DNA of 64,000 nucleotides from Paenibacillus amylolyticus. Lineage in GTDB: Bacteria > Bacillota > Bacilli > Paenibacillales > Paenibacillaceae. The DNA is taken from contig NZ_CP121451.1 of NCBI RefSeq assembly GCF_029689945.1, forward strand, positions 1,302,001-1,366,000. The letters run 5' to 3'. The notes below the pieces were generated by a model. That model saw nothing but the letters and a program-made list of their open reading frames with translations, was not told where the DNA came from and did not search any database. The position numbers and the translations under genes were made by a program. Within the stretch, counting starts at the first letter, position 1. Every line of letters begins with the position of its first letter. Positions 1 through 8,035 of the stretch are shown here, piece after piece.

Positions 1-258
1 TTCGTGGATCGTGGGCGATTTGTCATCATATGTCCTCTGGTGAATGTGGAATACCTTCCACATCTGACACAGCGGATCAAAAAAGCCATCATGGATCTTC
101 ACATGATCGATAAAAAGGGAAATGAGTTGCAGACGGTAATCCGCTCTGGTGCTCTGGTATTTCAGAAGGAGCAATTCAGCAAGTACGAGGACATAGACGC
201 GGTTATTGCTGCCCTTGAACGAAACACAGAGACGGATCTCATCGGAGAATATATCTAA
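1..258 (+). CDS. C-terminal end of a degenerate GGDEF-like protein (partial)
   Basis: Only the last ~85 residues are in the window; the frame is open to the left edge. The segment begins with a short run like the hairpin after a GGDEF site (FVDRGRFVIICPLVN), where a canonical enzyme would read GGDEF. This suggests a diguanylate-cyclase fold that has lost its active site, but the fragment is short and the call is an inference from pattern and context. A tiny membrane protein and a processive glycosyltransferase follow, so a role in controlling polysaccharide synthesis is plausible. The stop at 256-258 lies just before the ribosome binding site of the next gene. Confidence 0.4.
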   Translation, partial: FVDRGRFVIICPLVNVEYLPHLTQRIKKAIMDLHMIDKKGNELQTVIRSGALVFQKEQFSKYEDIDAVIAALERNTETDLIGEYI

Positions 259-277
259 CGGGAAGGAGAGATTCGCA

Positions 278-421
278 GTGGATTATATGTCCTGGTTCAT
301 CCCGATCTGTATCGCCGTCAGTGGTATATTTGCGGTATTTACGATTTGGTTAACGATTGCAACCCTTCGTTTTCGATCGAGAGTTATTCGCAAGTATGAT
401 CGGAGGAAGGTAAGTGGCTGA
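278..421 (+). CDS. Small single-pass membrane protein
   Basis: A 47-residue protein starting at GTG 278, chosen because GGAAGGAGAG at 261-270 is a well-spaced ribosome binding site. Starts further upstream would overlap the preceding gene. Residues ~5-28 form one hydrophobic helix (begins WFIPICIAVSGIF), followed by a basic tail rich in Arg/Lys. It overlaps the start of the glycosyltransferase by 8 bases, so the two are probably translationally coupled. I do not recognise a family. Position suggests an accessory subunit of the membrane glycosyltransferase, which is inference. Confidence 0.55.
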   Translation: MDYMSWFIPICIAVSGIFAVFTIWLTIATLRFRSRVIRKYDRRKVSG

Positions 422-1709
422 TTTTATATTAATATTATCCATATTCAGTATCTGGATTGCCGTATTCGAGTCCATTGTTATTATGGCAGGCGCGATTCGT
501 TTTATTAATAAACAGGACAAAAAAGGGATTCATATCCCTGAAAATATGGACCACTACCCAACCGTCACCGTTATGGTACCTGCACACAACGAGGGTCTGG
601 TAATTGTCGCGACGGTAGAGCATATTCTGCGCCTCAATTATCCGGAGGACAAGGTTCAGGTCATCGTGATTGCCGATAACTGCACGGATGACACCGCAGT
701 GAAACTGGAATCCTTCCTTAGTCAGACCAGTTATGCTCATCGGAATGTAACCGTTATGGAACGTAAAGGAACGGGCGGCAAGTCCGGGGCTTTAAATGAC
801 GGTTTGGAGATAGCCACGGGCGACTGGATCTGTATCTTCGATGCAGATGCCGCACCTGAACGGAATTCATTAATGTTTTTGGCGCAAAAATCGCTCGAGA
901 ACCCTGAACAATATGGCGTGGTTTTTGGCAGAAACAAAGCACGCAACCGAGGGCAGAATTTCCTCTCCAAATGCATCAATCTGGAGATTATTACATCCCA
1001 GCGTGTGTATCACACGGGTCTGTGGGAATTGTTCCAGCTGGGTTCCATCCCGGGAACGAATTACATTATCAAAACCGAGTTGATCCGGGAGATTGGTGGC
1101 TGGGATGTGACCGCCATCACGGAAGATACGGCACTATCATTTGAGATATTGAATCGGGGGCAGTTTGTGGCGCTTGCGCCGCAAGCGGAAGCCTATCAGC
1201 AGGAGCCGGAACAGCTTAGTGTATACATGAAGCAGCGCGAACGCTGGGCCAAGGGGAACTACCAGGTGGTACTGGATAACATCCATAACCTGTTTAACCG
1301 CTCCAGTTGGCGTAATAAGTTGCTGGTCATCTATTATGCCGTCAGTTATTTCTGGTTTATGCTTGCGATCATTGTATCGGATATTATCTTTCTCGTGAAT
1401 TTGGTTTATCGGGTCATTGCCATATTTAAACCAGAGGTCGTTTCACCGTTCCAATTTGTCGGGGATGCGTATGTTTTCCTTGTCATTGGTTGGGCGCTCA
1501 TGTACTTTATTTACGTGTTACAGATCAATCTGGCACTTGCCGCAGACATTGGACAGAGCAATACTCGCAATTTCATCTATGCCTGCGTATCCTACTTCAC
1601 GTATGCACAGCTGTTCATCCTGATCTCCATCAAGGCATTCTACTCCTTGATCATGGACAAAATCCGGAAACGAGAGAGCAAATGGTACAAAACAGAACGT
1701 TTTGGCTAA
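414..1709 (+). CDS. Processive family-2 glycosyltransferase, membrane-bound (exopolysaccharide synthase type)
   Basis: A 431-residue inner-membrane GT2 enzyme of the cellulose/PNAG-synthase type, expected to polymerise a sugar from a nucleotide-sugar donor. Residues ~5-25 form a membrane helix. The catalytic domain shows VPAHNEG near residue 55, an IADNCTDDT donor-site segment, DADA near 142, ITEDTA near 238 and the processive QRERW motif near 270. Three or more membrane helices follow residue ~300. No PilZ domain is visible. The GTG start at 414 is supported by CGGAGGAAGG at 401-410. Co-transcription with a degenerate GGDEF protein and a small membrane protein suggests a regulated polysaccharide export unit. 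The product sugar cannot be read from sequence. Confidence 0.85.
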   Translation: MADFILILSIFSIWIAVFESIVIMAGAIRFINKQDKKGIHIPENMDHYPTVTVMVPAHNEGLVIVATVEHILRLNYPEDKVQVIVIADNCTDDTAVKLESFLSQTSYAHRNVTVMERKGTGGKSGALNDGLEIATGDWICIFDADAAPERNSLMFLAQKSLENPEQYGVVFGRNKARNRGQNFLSKCINLEIITSQRVYHTGLWELFQLGSIPGTNYIIKTELIREIGGWDVTAITEDTALSFEILNRGQFVALAPQAEAYQQEPEQLSVYMKQRERWAKGNYQVVLDNIHNLFNRSSWRNKLLVIYYAVSYFWFMLAIIVSDIIFLVNLVYRVIAIFKPEVVSPFQFVGDAYVFLVIGWALMYFIYVLQINLALAADIGQSNTRNFIYACVSYFTYAQLFILISIKAFYSLIMDKIRKRESKWYKTERFG

Positions 1710-1740
1710 AAGGCGAAAAAGGTAGAAGTGTGAGGCAGAA

Positions 1741-1780
1741 AGGCTGTTTGCTGGTTAACGCCAGACAACAGTCTTTTTTG
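1741..1780 (+). terminator. Rho-independent terminator after the glycosyltransferase
   Basis: Imperfect hairpin: CTGTTTGCTGG and CCAGACAACAG flank a short loop, followed by a run of six T. It closes the operon that ends at 1709. Confidence 0.75.
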
Positions 1781-1865
1781 TTATAGCCAGGCACATCCAT
1801 ATTCTGTATACTCTTACAGGCTGTAAATAGGATCATGCTTATCCGACAGGGAGGGACATGGGAAG

Positions 1866-2591
1866 ATGGACAGAGGATCAGACTTTTACGATGATGAGGC
1901 GAATTTTGAGAAGTATATGGAACGTCGCCAGTGGCAGGAGAATGCCAATGATACATTGGAGAAACCGGTGATACTGGAGTTGATCGGAGACGTGGCTGGC
2001 AAGAATATAGTGGACCTCGGTTGCGGGGATGCCAGGTTCGCCGCAGAATTGCTGAGCAGGGAGCGCGAAGGTGCAACGTATACGGGGATTGAGGGTTCGG
2101 TGAATATGATCCAGGCAGCTAACGAATCGGTAAAAGGATTGAATGCCCGGATTGAACAAGCATTCATGGAAGACTGGACCTACCCGGCCGAGGCGTATGA
2201 TCTGGTGATATCGAGACTGGCTGTTCACTATATTGAGGATGTGGAGAGCCTGTTCCGCAACATATACGATACGTTGAAAGAGAACGGGACATTCGTATTC
2301 TCCGTAGAACATCCTGTGATCACGTCCACACTGCAACCTTCCGGGACACGAACCAATTGGGTGGTTGATCAATATTTTGTGGAAGGATTCCGTGAGCAGC
2401 AGTGGCTGGGCGGTGCTGTGAAAAAGATGCATCGTTCCATTGAATCGTACTATATGGCATTGCAGCGGGCGGGGTTTCATGTAGAACATTTACGCGAGTC
2501 AGCACCACAACGTGCCCATTTCATAAACGAGGAAACCTATCTACGCAGGCAGCGTATTCCATTGTTTCTGTTCCTGGCTGCCCGGAAATAG
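1866..2591 (+). CDS. Class I SAM-dependent methyltransferase
   Basis: 241 residues. Motif I, VDLGCGDARF near residue 47-56, binds S-adenosylmethionine, and an acidic residue follows beta-2 (GIEGS). The fold continues with a DLVISRLAVHYIED segment typical of UbiE/small-molecule methyltransferases. The substrate cannot be inferred. ATG 1866 follows an AGGGAGGGACATGGGAAG purine-rich leader. It is a single gene between a terminator on the left and a convergent ABC gene on the right. No membrane helices or signal peptide are visible. Confidence 0.8.
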   Translation: MDRGSDFYDDEANFEKYMERRQWQENANDTLEKPVILELIGDVAGKNIVDLGCGDARFAAELLSREREGATYTGIEGSVNMIQAANESVKGLNARIEQAFMEDWTYPAEAYDLVISRLAVHYIEDVESLFRNIYDTLKENGTFVFSVEHPVITSTLQPSGTRTNWVVDQYFVEGFREQQWLGGAVKKMHRSIESYYMALQRAGFHVEHLRESAPQRAHFINEETYLRRQRIPLFLFLAARK

Positions 2592-2622
2592 TAGCAAAGA
2601 AGAAACAGATGGAATAGCTGAG

Positions 2623-2771
2623 TTATACGCAGAAAGTAGAAAGTTCTACACAGAAAACGGTGGATAACACTAGATATAGTATTGAAAAGCCCAAAATCTA
2701 TCCACATGTGGATAAGATCTTGGGCTTTTGCTGTTAAGTTGCTGCACCTATGCTGCGTGTGCTGTGTATAA
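2623..2771. promoter_or_regulatory. Cluster of DnaA-box-like 9-mers
   Basis: Six matches to TTATNCACA with at most one mismatch lie in 150 bp: TTATACGCA at 2623, TTCTACACA at 2644, the complement of TTATCCACC at 2659, CTATCCACA at 2698, and perfect complements of TTATCCACA at 2707 and TTATACACA at 2763. Two of them face each other inside the terminator stem at 2684-2729. DnaA-box clusters outside oriC are known in Bacillus. That this one binds DnaA is inference. Confidence 0.4.
2684..2729. terminator. Bidirectional terminator between convergent genes
   Basis: AAAAGCCCAAAATCTATCCACA pairs with TGTGGATAAGATCTTGGGCTTTT-like sequence, giving A/T tails on both strands. It sits between the methyltransferase (+) and the ABC ATPase (-). 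Confidence 0.8.
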
Positions 2772-2779
2772 CCACGCGA

Positions 2780-3562
2780 TTAGGAATCCGCTGCAGCTCT
2801 GACATACACACGTTCCCCGTGCCGATCAACTTCCACAGAGGCCTCGAAGAAGTTGCTCAGCACTTCGGTGTTCATCAGCTCGTTCGTTAGTCCGCTATTC
2901 ACAATTTCGCCACGTCGAAGCAGGAGGCTATGACTAAACACGGGCAATATTTCCTCGGTATGATGGGTGACATAGATGAGTGAAGGCGTGTCTGGACGCT
3001 GTGATAATTCACGAATGCTGTCCAGCAATCGCTCTCTTGAGAACAGATCCAGTCCATTGCAAGGCTCATCCAGAATGAGTACGCGCGGATTGGCCATGAG
3101 TGCTCGGGCAATAAGGAGTTTCTGTTTCTCGCCTTGAGAACAGGTACGATATTCACGATCCCACAGGTGCTGACAGCCCAGGGTTCGCATCAATTCCTGT
3201 GCCTGATCCAGATCATCATCCGCTAGCTTGTCATACAAGCCAATGGTGGCATGTTTGCCGCTGATTACGACATACTGCGTGCGATCCGTGCCGTACAATT
3301 TCTCTTGCAGCGACGAACTGACCCAGCCGATGGATTTGCGGAGCTGTCTCAGATCCACATCCCCATATTCATGACCTAGCACGCATATCTTGCCTTCGGT
3401 AGGCCAGAGATAACCGGTGATCATGTTCAGGAGTGTTGTTTTTCCAGAGCCATTCAGGCCAAGCAACGCCCAGTGTTCACCGTCTTTAACCTGCCAGCTC
3501 ACATCGTTCAGCAGGGTTAGGGGTCCCCTTTGCCAAGTGACATGCTGTACATCAATAATCAT
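2780..3562 (-). CDS. ABC transporter ATP-binding protein (YlmA/ModF-like)
   Basis: 260-residue ATPase. Walker A is GLNGSGKTT near residue 35-43, the Q-loop region is near residue 88, the signature is CSQGEKQKLLIARAL near 141, Walker B is VLILDEPCNGLD near 160 and the H-loop is YVTHHTEE near 200. One nucleotide-binding domain without membrane segments. No permease or binding-protein gene is adjacent, as for B. subtilis YlmA and similar stand-alone ATPases, so transport is uncertain. The start is supported by GAAGGAAGGAATAACGC before the ATG at 3562. Transcribed in the same direction as the Fsr-like gene upstream, with a 78-base gap. Confidence 0.8.
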   Translation of the reverse strand: MIIDVQHVTWQRGPLTLLNDVSWQVKDGEHWALLGLNGSGKTTLLNMITGYLWPTEGKICVLGHEYGDVDLRQLRKSIGWVSSSLQEKLYGTDRTQYVVISGKHATIGLYDKLADDDLDQAQELMRTLGCQHLWDREYRTCSQGEKQKLLIARALMANPRVLILDEPCNGLDLFSRERLLDSIRELSQRPDTPSLIYVTHHTEEILPVFSHSLLLRRGEIVNSGLTNELMNTEVLSNFFEASVEVDRHGERVYVRAAADS

Positions 3563-3640
3563 GCGTTATTCCTTCCTTCTGTTATCCTCGATTGTCTTAG
3601 GTGTATTGTAGTCACAACATCAGTGAGGTTTCAACGGTTA

Positions 3641-4864
3641 TCACGCGGTTCTTGGTTGATCTTTACGCAGAAATACAGCACACACACCAAGCAGGGGCAA
3701 AAATGAACATAACTTGATAACAAACGCAACGCTGGTCACGTCAATTAAGGAACCTAACACAACCGAGCCAAGCCCAGCCATGCCGAATGACAGGCCGAAA
3801 AACAATCCGGATACCGTTCCAATATGACGAGGAAGCAGCTCCTGTGCATAAACAATGATGACGCTGAAGCCGGACATCAGGATTAGTCCAATCATTCCGC
3901 ACAACATCATGGACAAGACGGGTCCTGCATAAGGCAGCAACAGGGAGAACGGTGCAGTGCCTGCAATGGAGAACCAGATCATCGGTTTGCGTCCATAGCG
4001 GTCAGCGAGCGGGCCACCGAGCAGGGTTCCAACCATGCCTGCAAATTGCAGAATAAACAGACAGATCTGTGCCTGCGAGAGAGGCAAGTGATACGCATCA
4101 GCGTAATAGAAGGCGTAGTACCCGGTCATGCCGGCAATATATACGAATTTGGAGAACAGCAGCAGGATAAGAATGCCCATTGTAAAAGCGATGAATCCCC
4201 TGCTCATAGGTCGAGCTACTGGCTTTGCGCCGCTTGATTTGAGAGGCTGTTGCTGGCGAATGTGAGTCTCGGCAAGCTTGTCTCTGTACCAGCGACTGAC
4301 AACAGACTGAATAAAGATGCCGATCAGGGCAAAGCCCATCAGCCACAGAAAACTACGCTGCCCGTGTGGCAGCAGGATGAAGGTAACCAGCAATGGAGCA
4401 ATGGCCTGTCCTGTGTTGCCTCCCACCTGGAAGATCGACTGTGCCATTCCGCGTCCACGGCCTGCCGCCATATGGGCTACACGTGAGGATTCGGGGTGGA
4501 GGATGGATGAGCCTATGCCAATCCATGCTGCCGATACAAGCAACATCCATAACTCGGAAGACAAGGCTAAGCCCAGAACACCGATCAGGGAGAACAGCAT
4601 GCCTCCGGGAAGTAGAATCGGCATGGGTTTGCGATCCGACATATAACCGACCAGGGGCTGAAGGACGGATGCCGTAATGTTCAGGGTGAAGGCAATCCAG
4701 CCCATCTGGGCGAAACTGAGCTGCATGGTCTGCTGGAACAGCGGGAAAGCAGACGGAACAACCGTCTGCATTGCATCATTCAGCAGATGGGCGAAGCTGA
4801 CTCCGGCGAGTGCCCAATTGGCGGAGGAGTTGATTTGCATTTTGCTTAAAGTGGCCTGAGCCAT
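3641..4864 (-). CDS. fsr: MFS efflux transporter, fosmidomycin-resistance (Fsr) family
   Basis: 407 residues with about 12 hydrophobic segments. It carries the family features HLLNDAMQT in helix 1, SDRKP between helices 2 and 3, HPESSRVAHMAAG, and SIFQVGGNTGQAIAPL in helix 5. These are characteristic of the Fsr/antibiotic exporter group of the major facilitator superfamily. It would export small drug-like molecules by proton antiport in the cytoplasmic membrane. The gene is divergent from an AraC-type regulator, separated by ~115 bases, so that regulator may control it. The ATG at 4864 is preceded by an AGGTGATC leader. Confidence 0.85.
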   Translation of the reverse strand: MAQATLSKMQINSSANWALAGVSFAHLLNDAMQTVVPSAFPLFQQTMQLSFAQMGWIAFTLNITASVLQPLVGYMSDRKPMPILLPGGMLFSLIGVLGLALSSELWMLLVSAAWIGIGSSILHPESSRVAHMAAGRGRGMAQSIFQVGGNTGQAIAPLLVTFILLPHGQRSFLWLMGFALIGIFIQSVVSRWYRDKLAETHIRQQQPLKSSGAKPVARPMSRGFIAFTMGILILLLFSKFVYIAGMTGYYAFYYADAYHLPLSQAQICLFILQFAGMVGTLLGGPLADRYGRKPMIWFSIAGTAPFSLLLPYAGPVLSMMLCGMIGLILMSGFSVIIVYAQELLPRHIGTVSGLFFGLSFGMAGLGSVVLGSLIDVTSVAFVIKLCSFLPLLGVCAVFLRKDQPRTA

Positions 4865-4934
4865 GGGAGATCACCTCGAATTATTTTTTTCAATGATAAA
4901 AGATGGGGGCAGATCATATCTTTGTGAAAAGTGC

Positions 4935-4962
4935 TTGGAAAGTGAGCACGATTTGCTATAAT
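4935..4962 (+). promoter_or_regulatory. SigA-type promoter of the AraC regulator
   Basis: TTGGAA at 4935 and TATAAT at 4957, separated by 16 bases, lie just upstream of the AGGTGAGG ribosome binding site of the araC-type gene. This gives a very short untranslated leader. Confidence 0.55.
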
Positions 4963-4978
4963 GTCAGCAGGTGAGGTA

Positions 4979-5784
4979 ATGATGGAATTAAACATGACGC
5001 TAAATGGGTTGGAATTATGGAAAGCTACCGGAGGGTTCGCGAATGAACCTCATGTGCATGATGACTGGTATCAGCTAACGCTGCCGGTCAGAGGCCAATG
5101 TTATCTGGTGCAGGAACGGTATGATTATCCTCTGCAAGCAGGCATGGGGATTATTGCCCATCCTCAGACTGAGCATTATTTTGAGATAGGGTCGGATTCG
5201 GCTGTCATTGTGATCAAGTTCCGCAAACCGCCATTAGGCGGCCTTGAAGGTGCGGGGTTAAGTGGGGACGAGCTGAGTTTCGACCTGTCCAGACGTTTGA
5301 TCCTGCTGAGATCAGCAGTCTGTTTCGAAGCTGGAATTCCATTTTGTTGGAAGACGTGCCCGACTTGCTGCAAGTGCAGGAAACAGAGCTGGCAATCGAG
5401 ACGTATCTAAGACGCACATTGACGGGGCAGGAAAATGGTAAAGGGACTATAGCTCCCGGTACATTCATGGATCCTCATCTCCAACGCGTGCTGGATTACA
5501 TTCACAGTGCCTACACTGGCCCAATGGATATTGATTCGATGGCAATGGTTGCACATCAGAGCCGGCATCATTTTATGCGTTCCTTCAAGGCTCTTACGGG
5601 AACAACGCCGTATCAATATTTGCTGAATTTGCGCGTAGAAGAAGCTTCCAGGAGGCTCCGCCTTACAACAGATTCAGTTACCAAAATCAGTTATGATCTG
5701 GGATTTTCCAGTGTCAGCCAGTTATATAGAGCTTTTCAGCGAGTGTATGTTATGACACCGATGCAATATCGGAATCAGGTGTAG
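4979..5784 (+). CDS. AraC-family regulator (frame broken by a 1-nt deletion)
   Basis: An N-terminal cupin sensor domain (HVHDDWYQLTLPVRG, residues ~18-32) is encoded in frame 2, and a C-terminal double helix-turn-helix in frame 1. The latter includes MAMVAHQSRHHFMRSFKALTG and SYDLGFSSVSQLYRAFQRV. The frames join if one T is added to TTT at 5278-5280, giving continuous SFRPVQTFDPAEISSLF. Total ~268 residues, normal for the family. ATG 4979 is placed by AGGTGAGG; an ATG at 4961 would overlap the -10 box. It is divergent from the fsr-type pump and probably regulates it. The break fits the homopolymer errors seen across the window. Confidence 0.75.
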
Positions 5785-5794
5785 AATACATTGG

Positions 5795-5825
5795 GCAGTT
5801 TCGCTTGTGCGAGACTGTTTTTTGT
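5795..5825 (+). terminator. Rho-independent terminator after araC-type gene
   Basis: CAGTTTCGC and GCGAGACTG pair around TTGT and are followed by TTTTTTG. Confidence 0.85.
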
Positions 5826-5895
5826 TGCGTTTCAGCATGCCACTGATTTTTGTTGTTGCCAAACATTGAAGACTTTGCTAAGATGGGAAAAAGTT

Positions 5896-5913
5896 TATGT
5901 AAGCGTATACATT
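5896..5913 (+). promoter_or_regulatory. CcpA catabolite-response element (cre)
   Basis: TATGTAAGCGTATACATT matches the Bacillus cre consensus WWTGNAARCGNWWWCAWW at every position. It lies 240 bases upstream of the pectin-oligomer ABC operon, so glucose repression through CcpA/HPr-Ser-P is expected. Confidence 0.75.
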
Positions 5914-5921
5914 TAGAGTAA

Positions 5922-5939
5922 AATTACAACGTTGTAATT
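5922..5939 (+). promoter_or_regulatory. LacI-type operator 1 (perfect palindrome)
   Basis: AATTACAACGTTGTAATT is an 18-bp perfect palindrome with the central CG typical of LacI/GalR operators. It stands 8 bases after the cre site. The LacI-family gene at 9664 in the same operon is the likely ligand-responsive repressor. Confidence 0.7.
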
Positions 5940-6094
5940 ATGGTTCTGGTAATTATTTATATAACGGAACTACGGTGTAAGGAGGAATATCTCGAGCATT
6001 TATCTCGTTTTATGCAGAATAATTAGGTCATTACAAGATGTGGATGGGATGAATAGCAAAACATCAGTGAAATGACTGTTCATTTTTATTCAAA

Positions 6095-6112
6095 AATTCA
6101 AACGTTGTAATT
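6095..6112 (+). promoter_or_regulatory. LacI-type operator 2
   Basis: AATTCAAACGTTGTAATT matches operator 1 at 16 of 18 positions and lies 173 bp downstream, just before the first permease. Two spaced operators suggest looping repression, which is inference. Confidence 0.65.
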
Positions 6113-6137
6113 TTGTGGCGAAGGGGAGTGCTTCACG

Positions 6138-7055
6138 TTGAAAAAACGCATGTCCACGCTGTTCAACCTGATTAGACGGGATAAGTATTTACTGCTGATG
6201 TTTTCACCTATTTTTCTGTATTACCTTATTTTCATGTATCTTCCGATGCCTGGCGTGCTGTTGGCATTTCGCAATTTCCTGCCGGGGCAGGGCATGCTCA
6301 GTGGGGAGTGGGTGGGACTGCGCTGGTTCGAACAGTTCGTGAATTCCATTTACTTCTGGCGGCTGCTGCGTAACACGTTCTTGCTCGCATTTCTGCCACT
6401 CCTGTTTGGCTTCTCGATCCCCATTCTGTTCGCGGTCTGCATCGTAGAGATCAAGAATCGGACATTCAAACGATTTGCCCAGACGGTTACCTACCTTCCT
6501 CACTTCATCTCCACTGTCGTTGTAGCCGGCATGATTATTAACTTCCTGTCACCAACAGACGGTATTGTGAACACCCTCATCGCGAGTCTTGGGTTCGAAA
6601 AAGTGAATTTCATGATGGATGCCGGCTGGTTCCGTACCATCTTCACAAGTTCCGACATCTGGCAGAGCTTTGGCTTCAGCTCCATCATCTACATTGCAGC
6701 CATTATGGGGATCGACCCCGAGATGTATGATTCCGGCAAAATCGACGGCGTCAACAAATTTCAGGAGCTATGGCACCTGACCCTTCCCAGTATCAAACCA
6801 ACCATTGTCATTCTTCTGCTCCTATCGCTTGGCGGCATTATGAGTGTAGGTTTCGAGAAAGTATATCTGCTCTACAACGGAGCCACCTACGAAACGGCGG
6901 ATGTCCTGTCCACCTATGTATACCGAATGGGGATTGAGGGCCAGAACTACGGCTTCGCCACAGCGGTCGGCCTGTTTAACTCCATTATTACCTTTGTGCT
7001 TGTGTTTGCTGCCAATTCCATGACCCGCCGCCTGACCAAGATGTCACTCTGGTAA
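6138..7055 (+). CDS. Sugar ABC transporter permease, LplB type
   Basis: 305 residues with six predicted membrane helices. The binding-protein-dependent permease loop (EAA-like) is at DPEMYDSGKIDGVNKFQELWH, near residues 194-214, and contacts an ATPase. The family serves complex plant oligosaccharides in Bacillus and Paenibacillus (LplB/YtcP relatives). TTG 6138 follows AAGGGGAGTGC. It is the first gene of the pectin-oligomer operon, behind a cre site and two LacI operators. No ATPase gene is in the operon; a shared MsmX-like ATPase elsewhere is the usual arrangement. Confidence 0.9.
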   Translation: MKKRMSTLFNLIRRDKYLLLMFSPIFLYYLIFMYLPMPGVLLAFRNFLPGQGMLSGEWVGLRWFEQFVNSIYFWRLLRNTFLLAFLPLLFGFSIPILFAVCIVEIKNRTFKRFAQTVTYLPHFISTVVVAGMIINFLSPTDGIVNTLIASLGFEKVNFMMDAGWFRTIFTSSDIWQSFGFSSIIYIAAIMGIDPEMYDSGKIDGVNKFQELWHLTLPSIKPTIVILLLLSLGGIMSVGFEKVYLLYNGATYETADVLSTYVYRMGIEGQNYGFATAVGLFNSIITFVLVFAANSMTRRLTKMSLW

Positions 7056-7084
7056 GACTATAACCCGGACCAAAGGAGACCTGT

Positions 7085-7966
7085 ATGCAAAAATCGAGAA
7101 GTGACCGTTTGTTCTACGGATGTGTCTATCTGCTGACCATACTGGCGGTTGTTGTCACGTTGTATCCCTTTCTGTACGTCATCAGCATTTCATTCAGCTC
7201 TGTGGATGCCATCGACAAACAAAAAGTTGTATTGTGGCCGGTCGGGTTTACCCTGTCAGGATACCAAATGGTACTGCAATACAAAGAGTTATGGGTTTCA
7301 TTCTACAATACCCTTTGGTACACCGTGGTGGGTACATTGTTGAACATTGTGGCCACATGTCTTGCCGCGTTTCCATTATCCAGGCAGCAGTTTTTCTTAC
7401 GCCGCAAGCTGAATTTTTTCATTGCTTTCACCATGTATTTCTCGGGTGGACTTATCCCGGTCTACATGCTGATTACCTCGCTTGGGCTCTACAATACCCG
7501 CTGGGTCATGGTGCTGCCCGTGCTGGTCATTACGTTTAACGTCATGATCTGCCGTTCGGCCTTTGAAGGCATTCCGAATGAGATTTTCGAAAGTGCCAGT
7601 ATCGACGGGGCCAACGAGATGACGATGCTCTATCGTCTGGCGGTTCCCATCATCAAGCCGACACTGGCTGTGCTCACGCTGTACTATGCGGTATTCCACT
7701 GGAACAACTTTTTCTCGGCCCTGTTATATCTGGGCAAACAGGATATGCAGCCCTTGCAGATGTTCCTGCGAAGGGTGCTGATCATGGCATCACCGGAAGT
7801 GATGCAGAAGATGGGCGGCACGATGACATCGGGGGCGCTGGCGGTATCGACCCTGCAAGTCCGTTATGTATCCATTGTAGTTAGCATTCTACCTATTGTT
7901 ACGATCTACCCGTTTATCCAACGGTACTTCGTTAAGGGCATCACCCTCGGAGCCGTGAAAGGATAG
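7085..7966 (+). CDS. Sugar ABC transporter permease, LplC/YtcP type
   Basis: 293 residues and six membrane helices. The EAA-like loop IFESASIDGANEMTMLYRLA, near residues 178-197, couples to the ATPase. AAAGGAG precedes the ATG at 7085, 29 bases after the first permease. With that protein it would form the transmembrane heterodimer that imports oligosaccharides delivered by the lipoprotein encoded next. Substrate specificity is inferred from the downstream GH105 hydrolase and pectinesterase genes. Confidence 0.9.
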   Translation: MQKSRSDRLFYGCVYLLTILAVVVTLYPFLYVISISFSSVDAIDKQKVVLWPVGFTLSGYQMVLQYKELWVSFYNTLWYTVVGTLLNIVATCLAAFPLSRQQFFLRRKLNFFIAFTMYFSGGLIPVYMLITSLGLYNTRWVMVLPVLVITFNVMICRSAFEGIPNEIFESASIDGANEMTMLYRLAVPIIKPTLAVLTLYYAVFHWNNFFSALLYLGKQDMQPLQMFLRRVLIMASPEVMQKMGGTMTSGALAVSTLQVRYVSIVVSILPIVTIYPFIQRYFVKGITLGAVKG

Positions 7967-8035
7967 CTTTACTTACTTAAGTGTCATGTCATTCAAGGGA
8001 GTTCAAAATGGTTCAAACCTAAGGAGGAATGATGG

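Noticed and set aside
5278..5284. Programmed ribosomal frameshifting in the araC-type gene
   Set aside because: No canonical X XXY YYZ slippery site plus downstream structure is seen, and the same kind of break occurs in about 20 unrelated genes, which points to sequence error.
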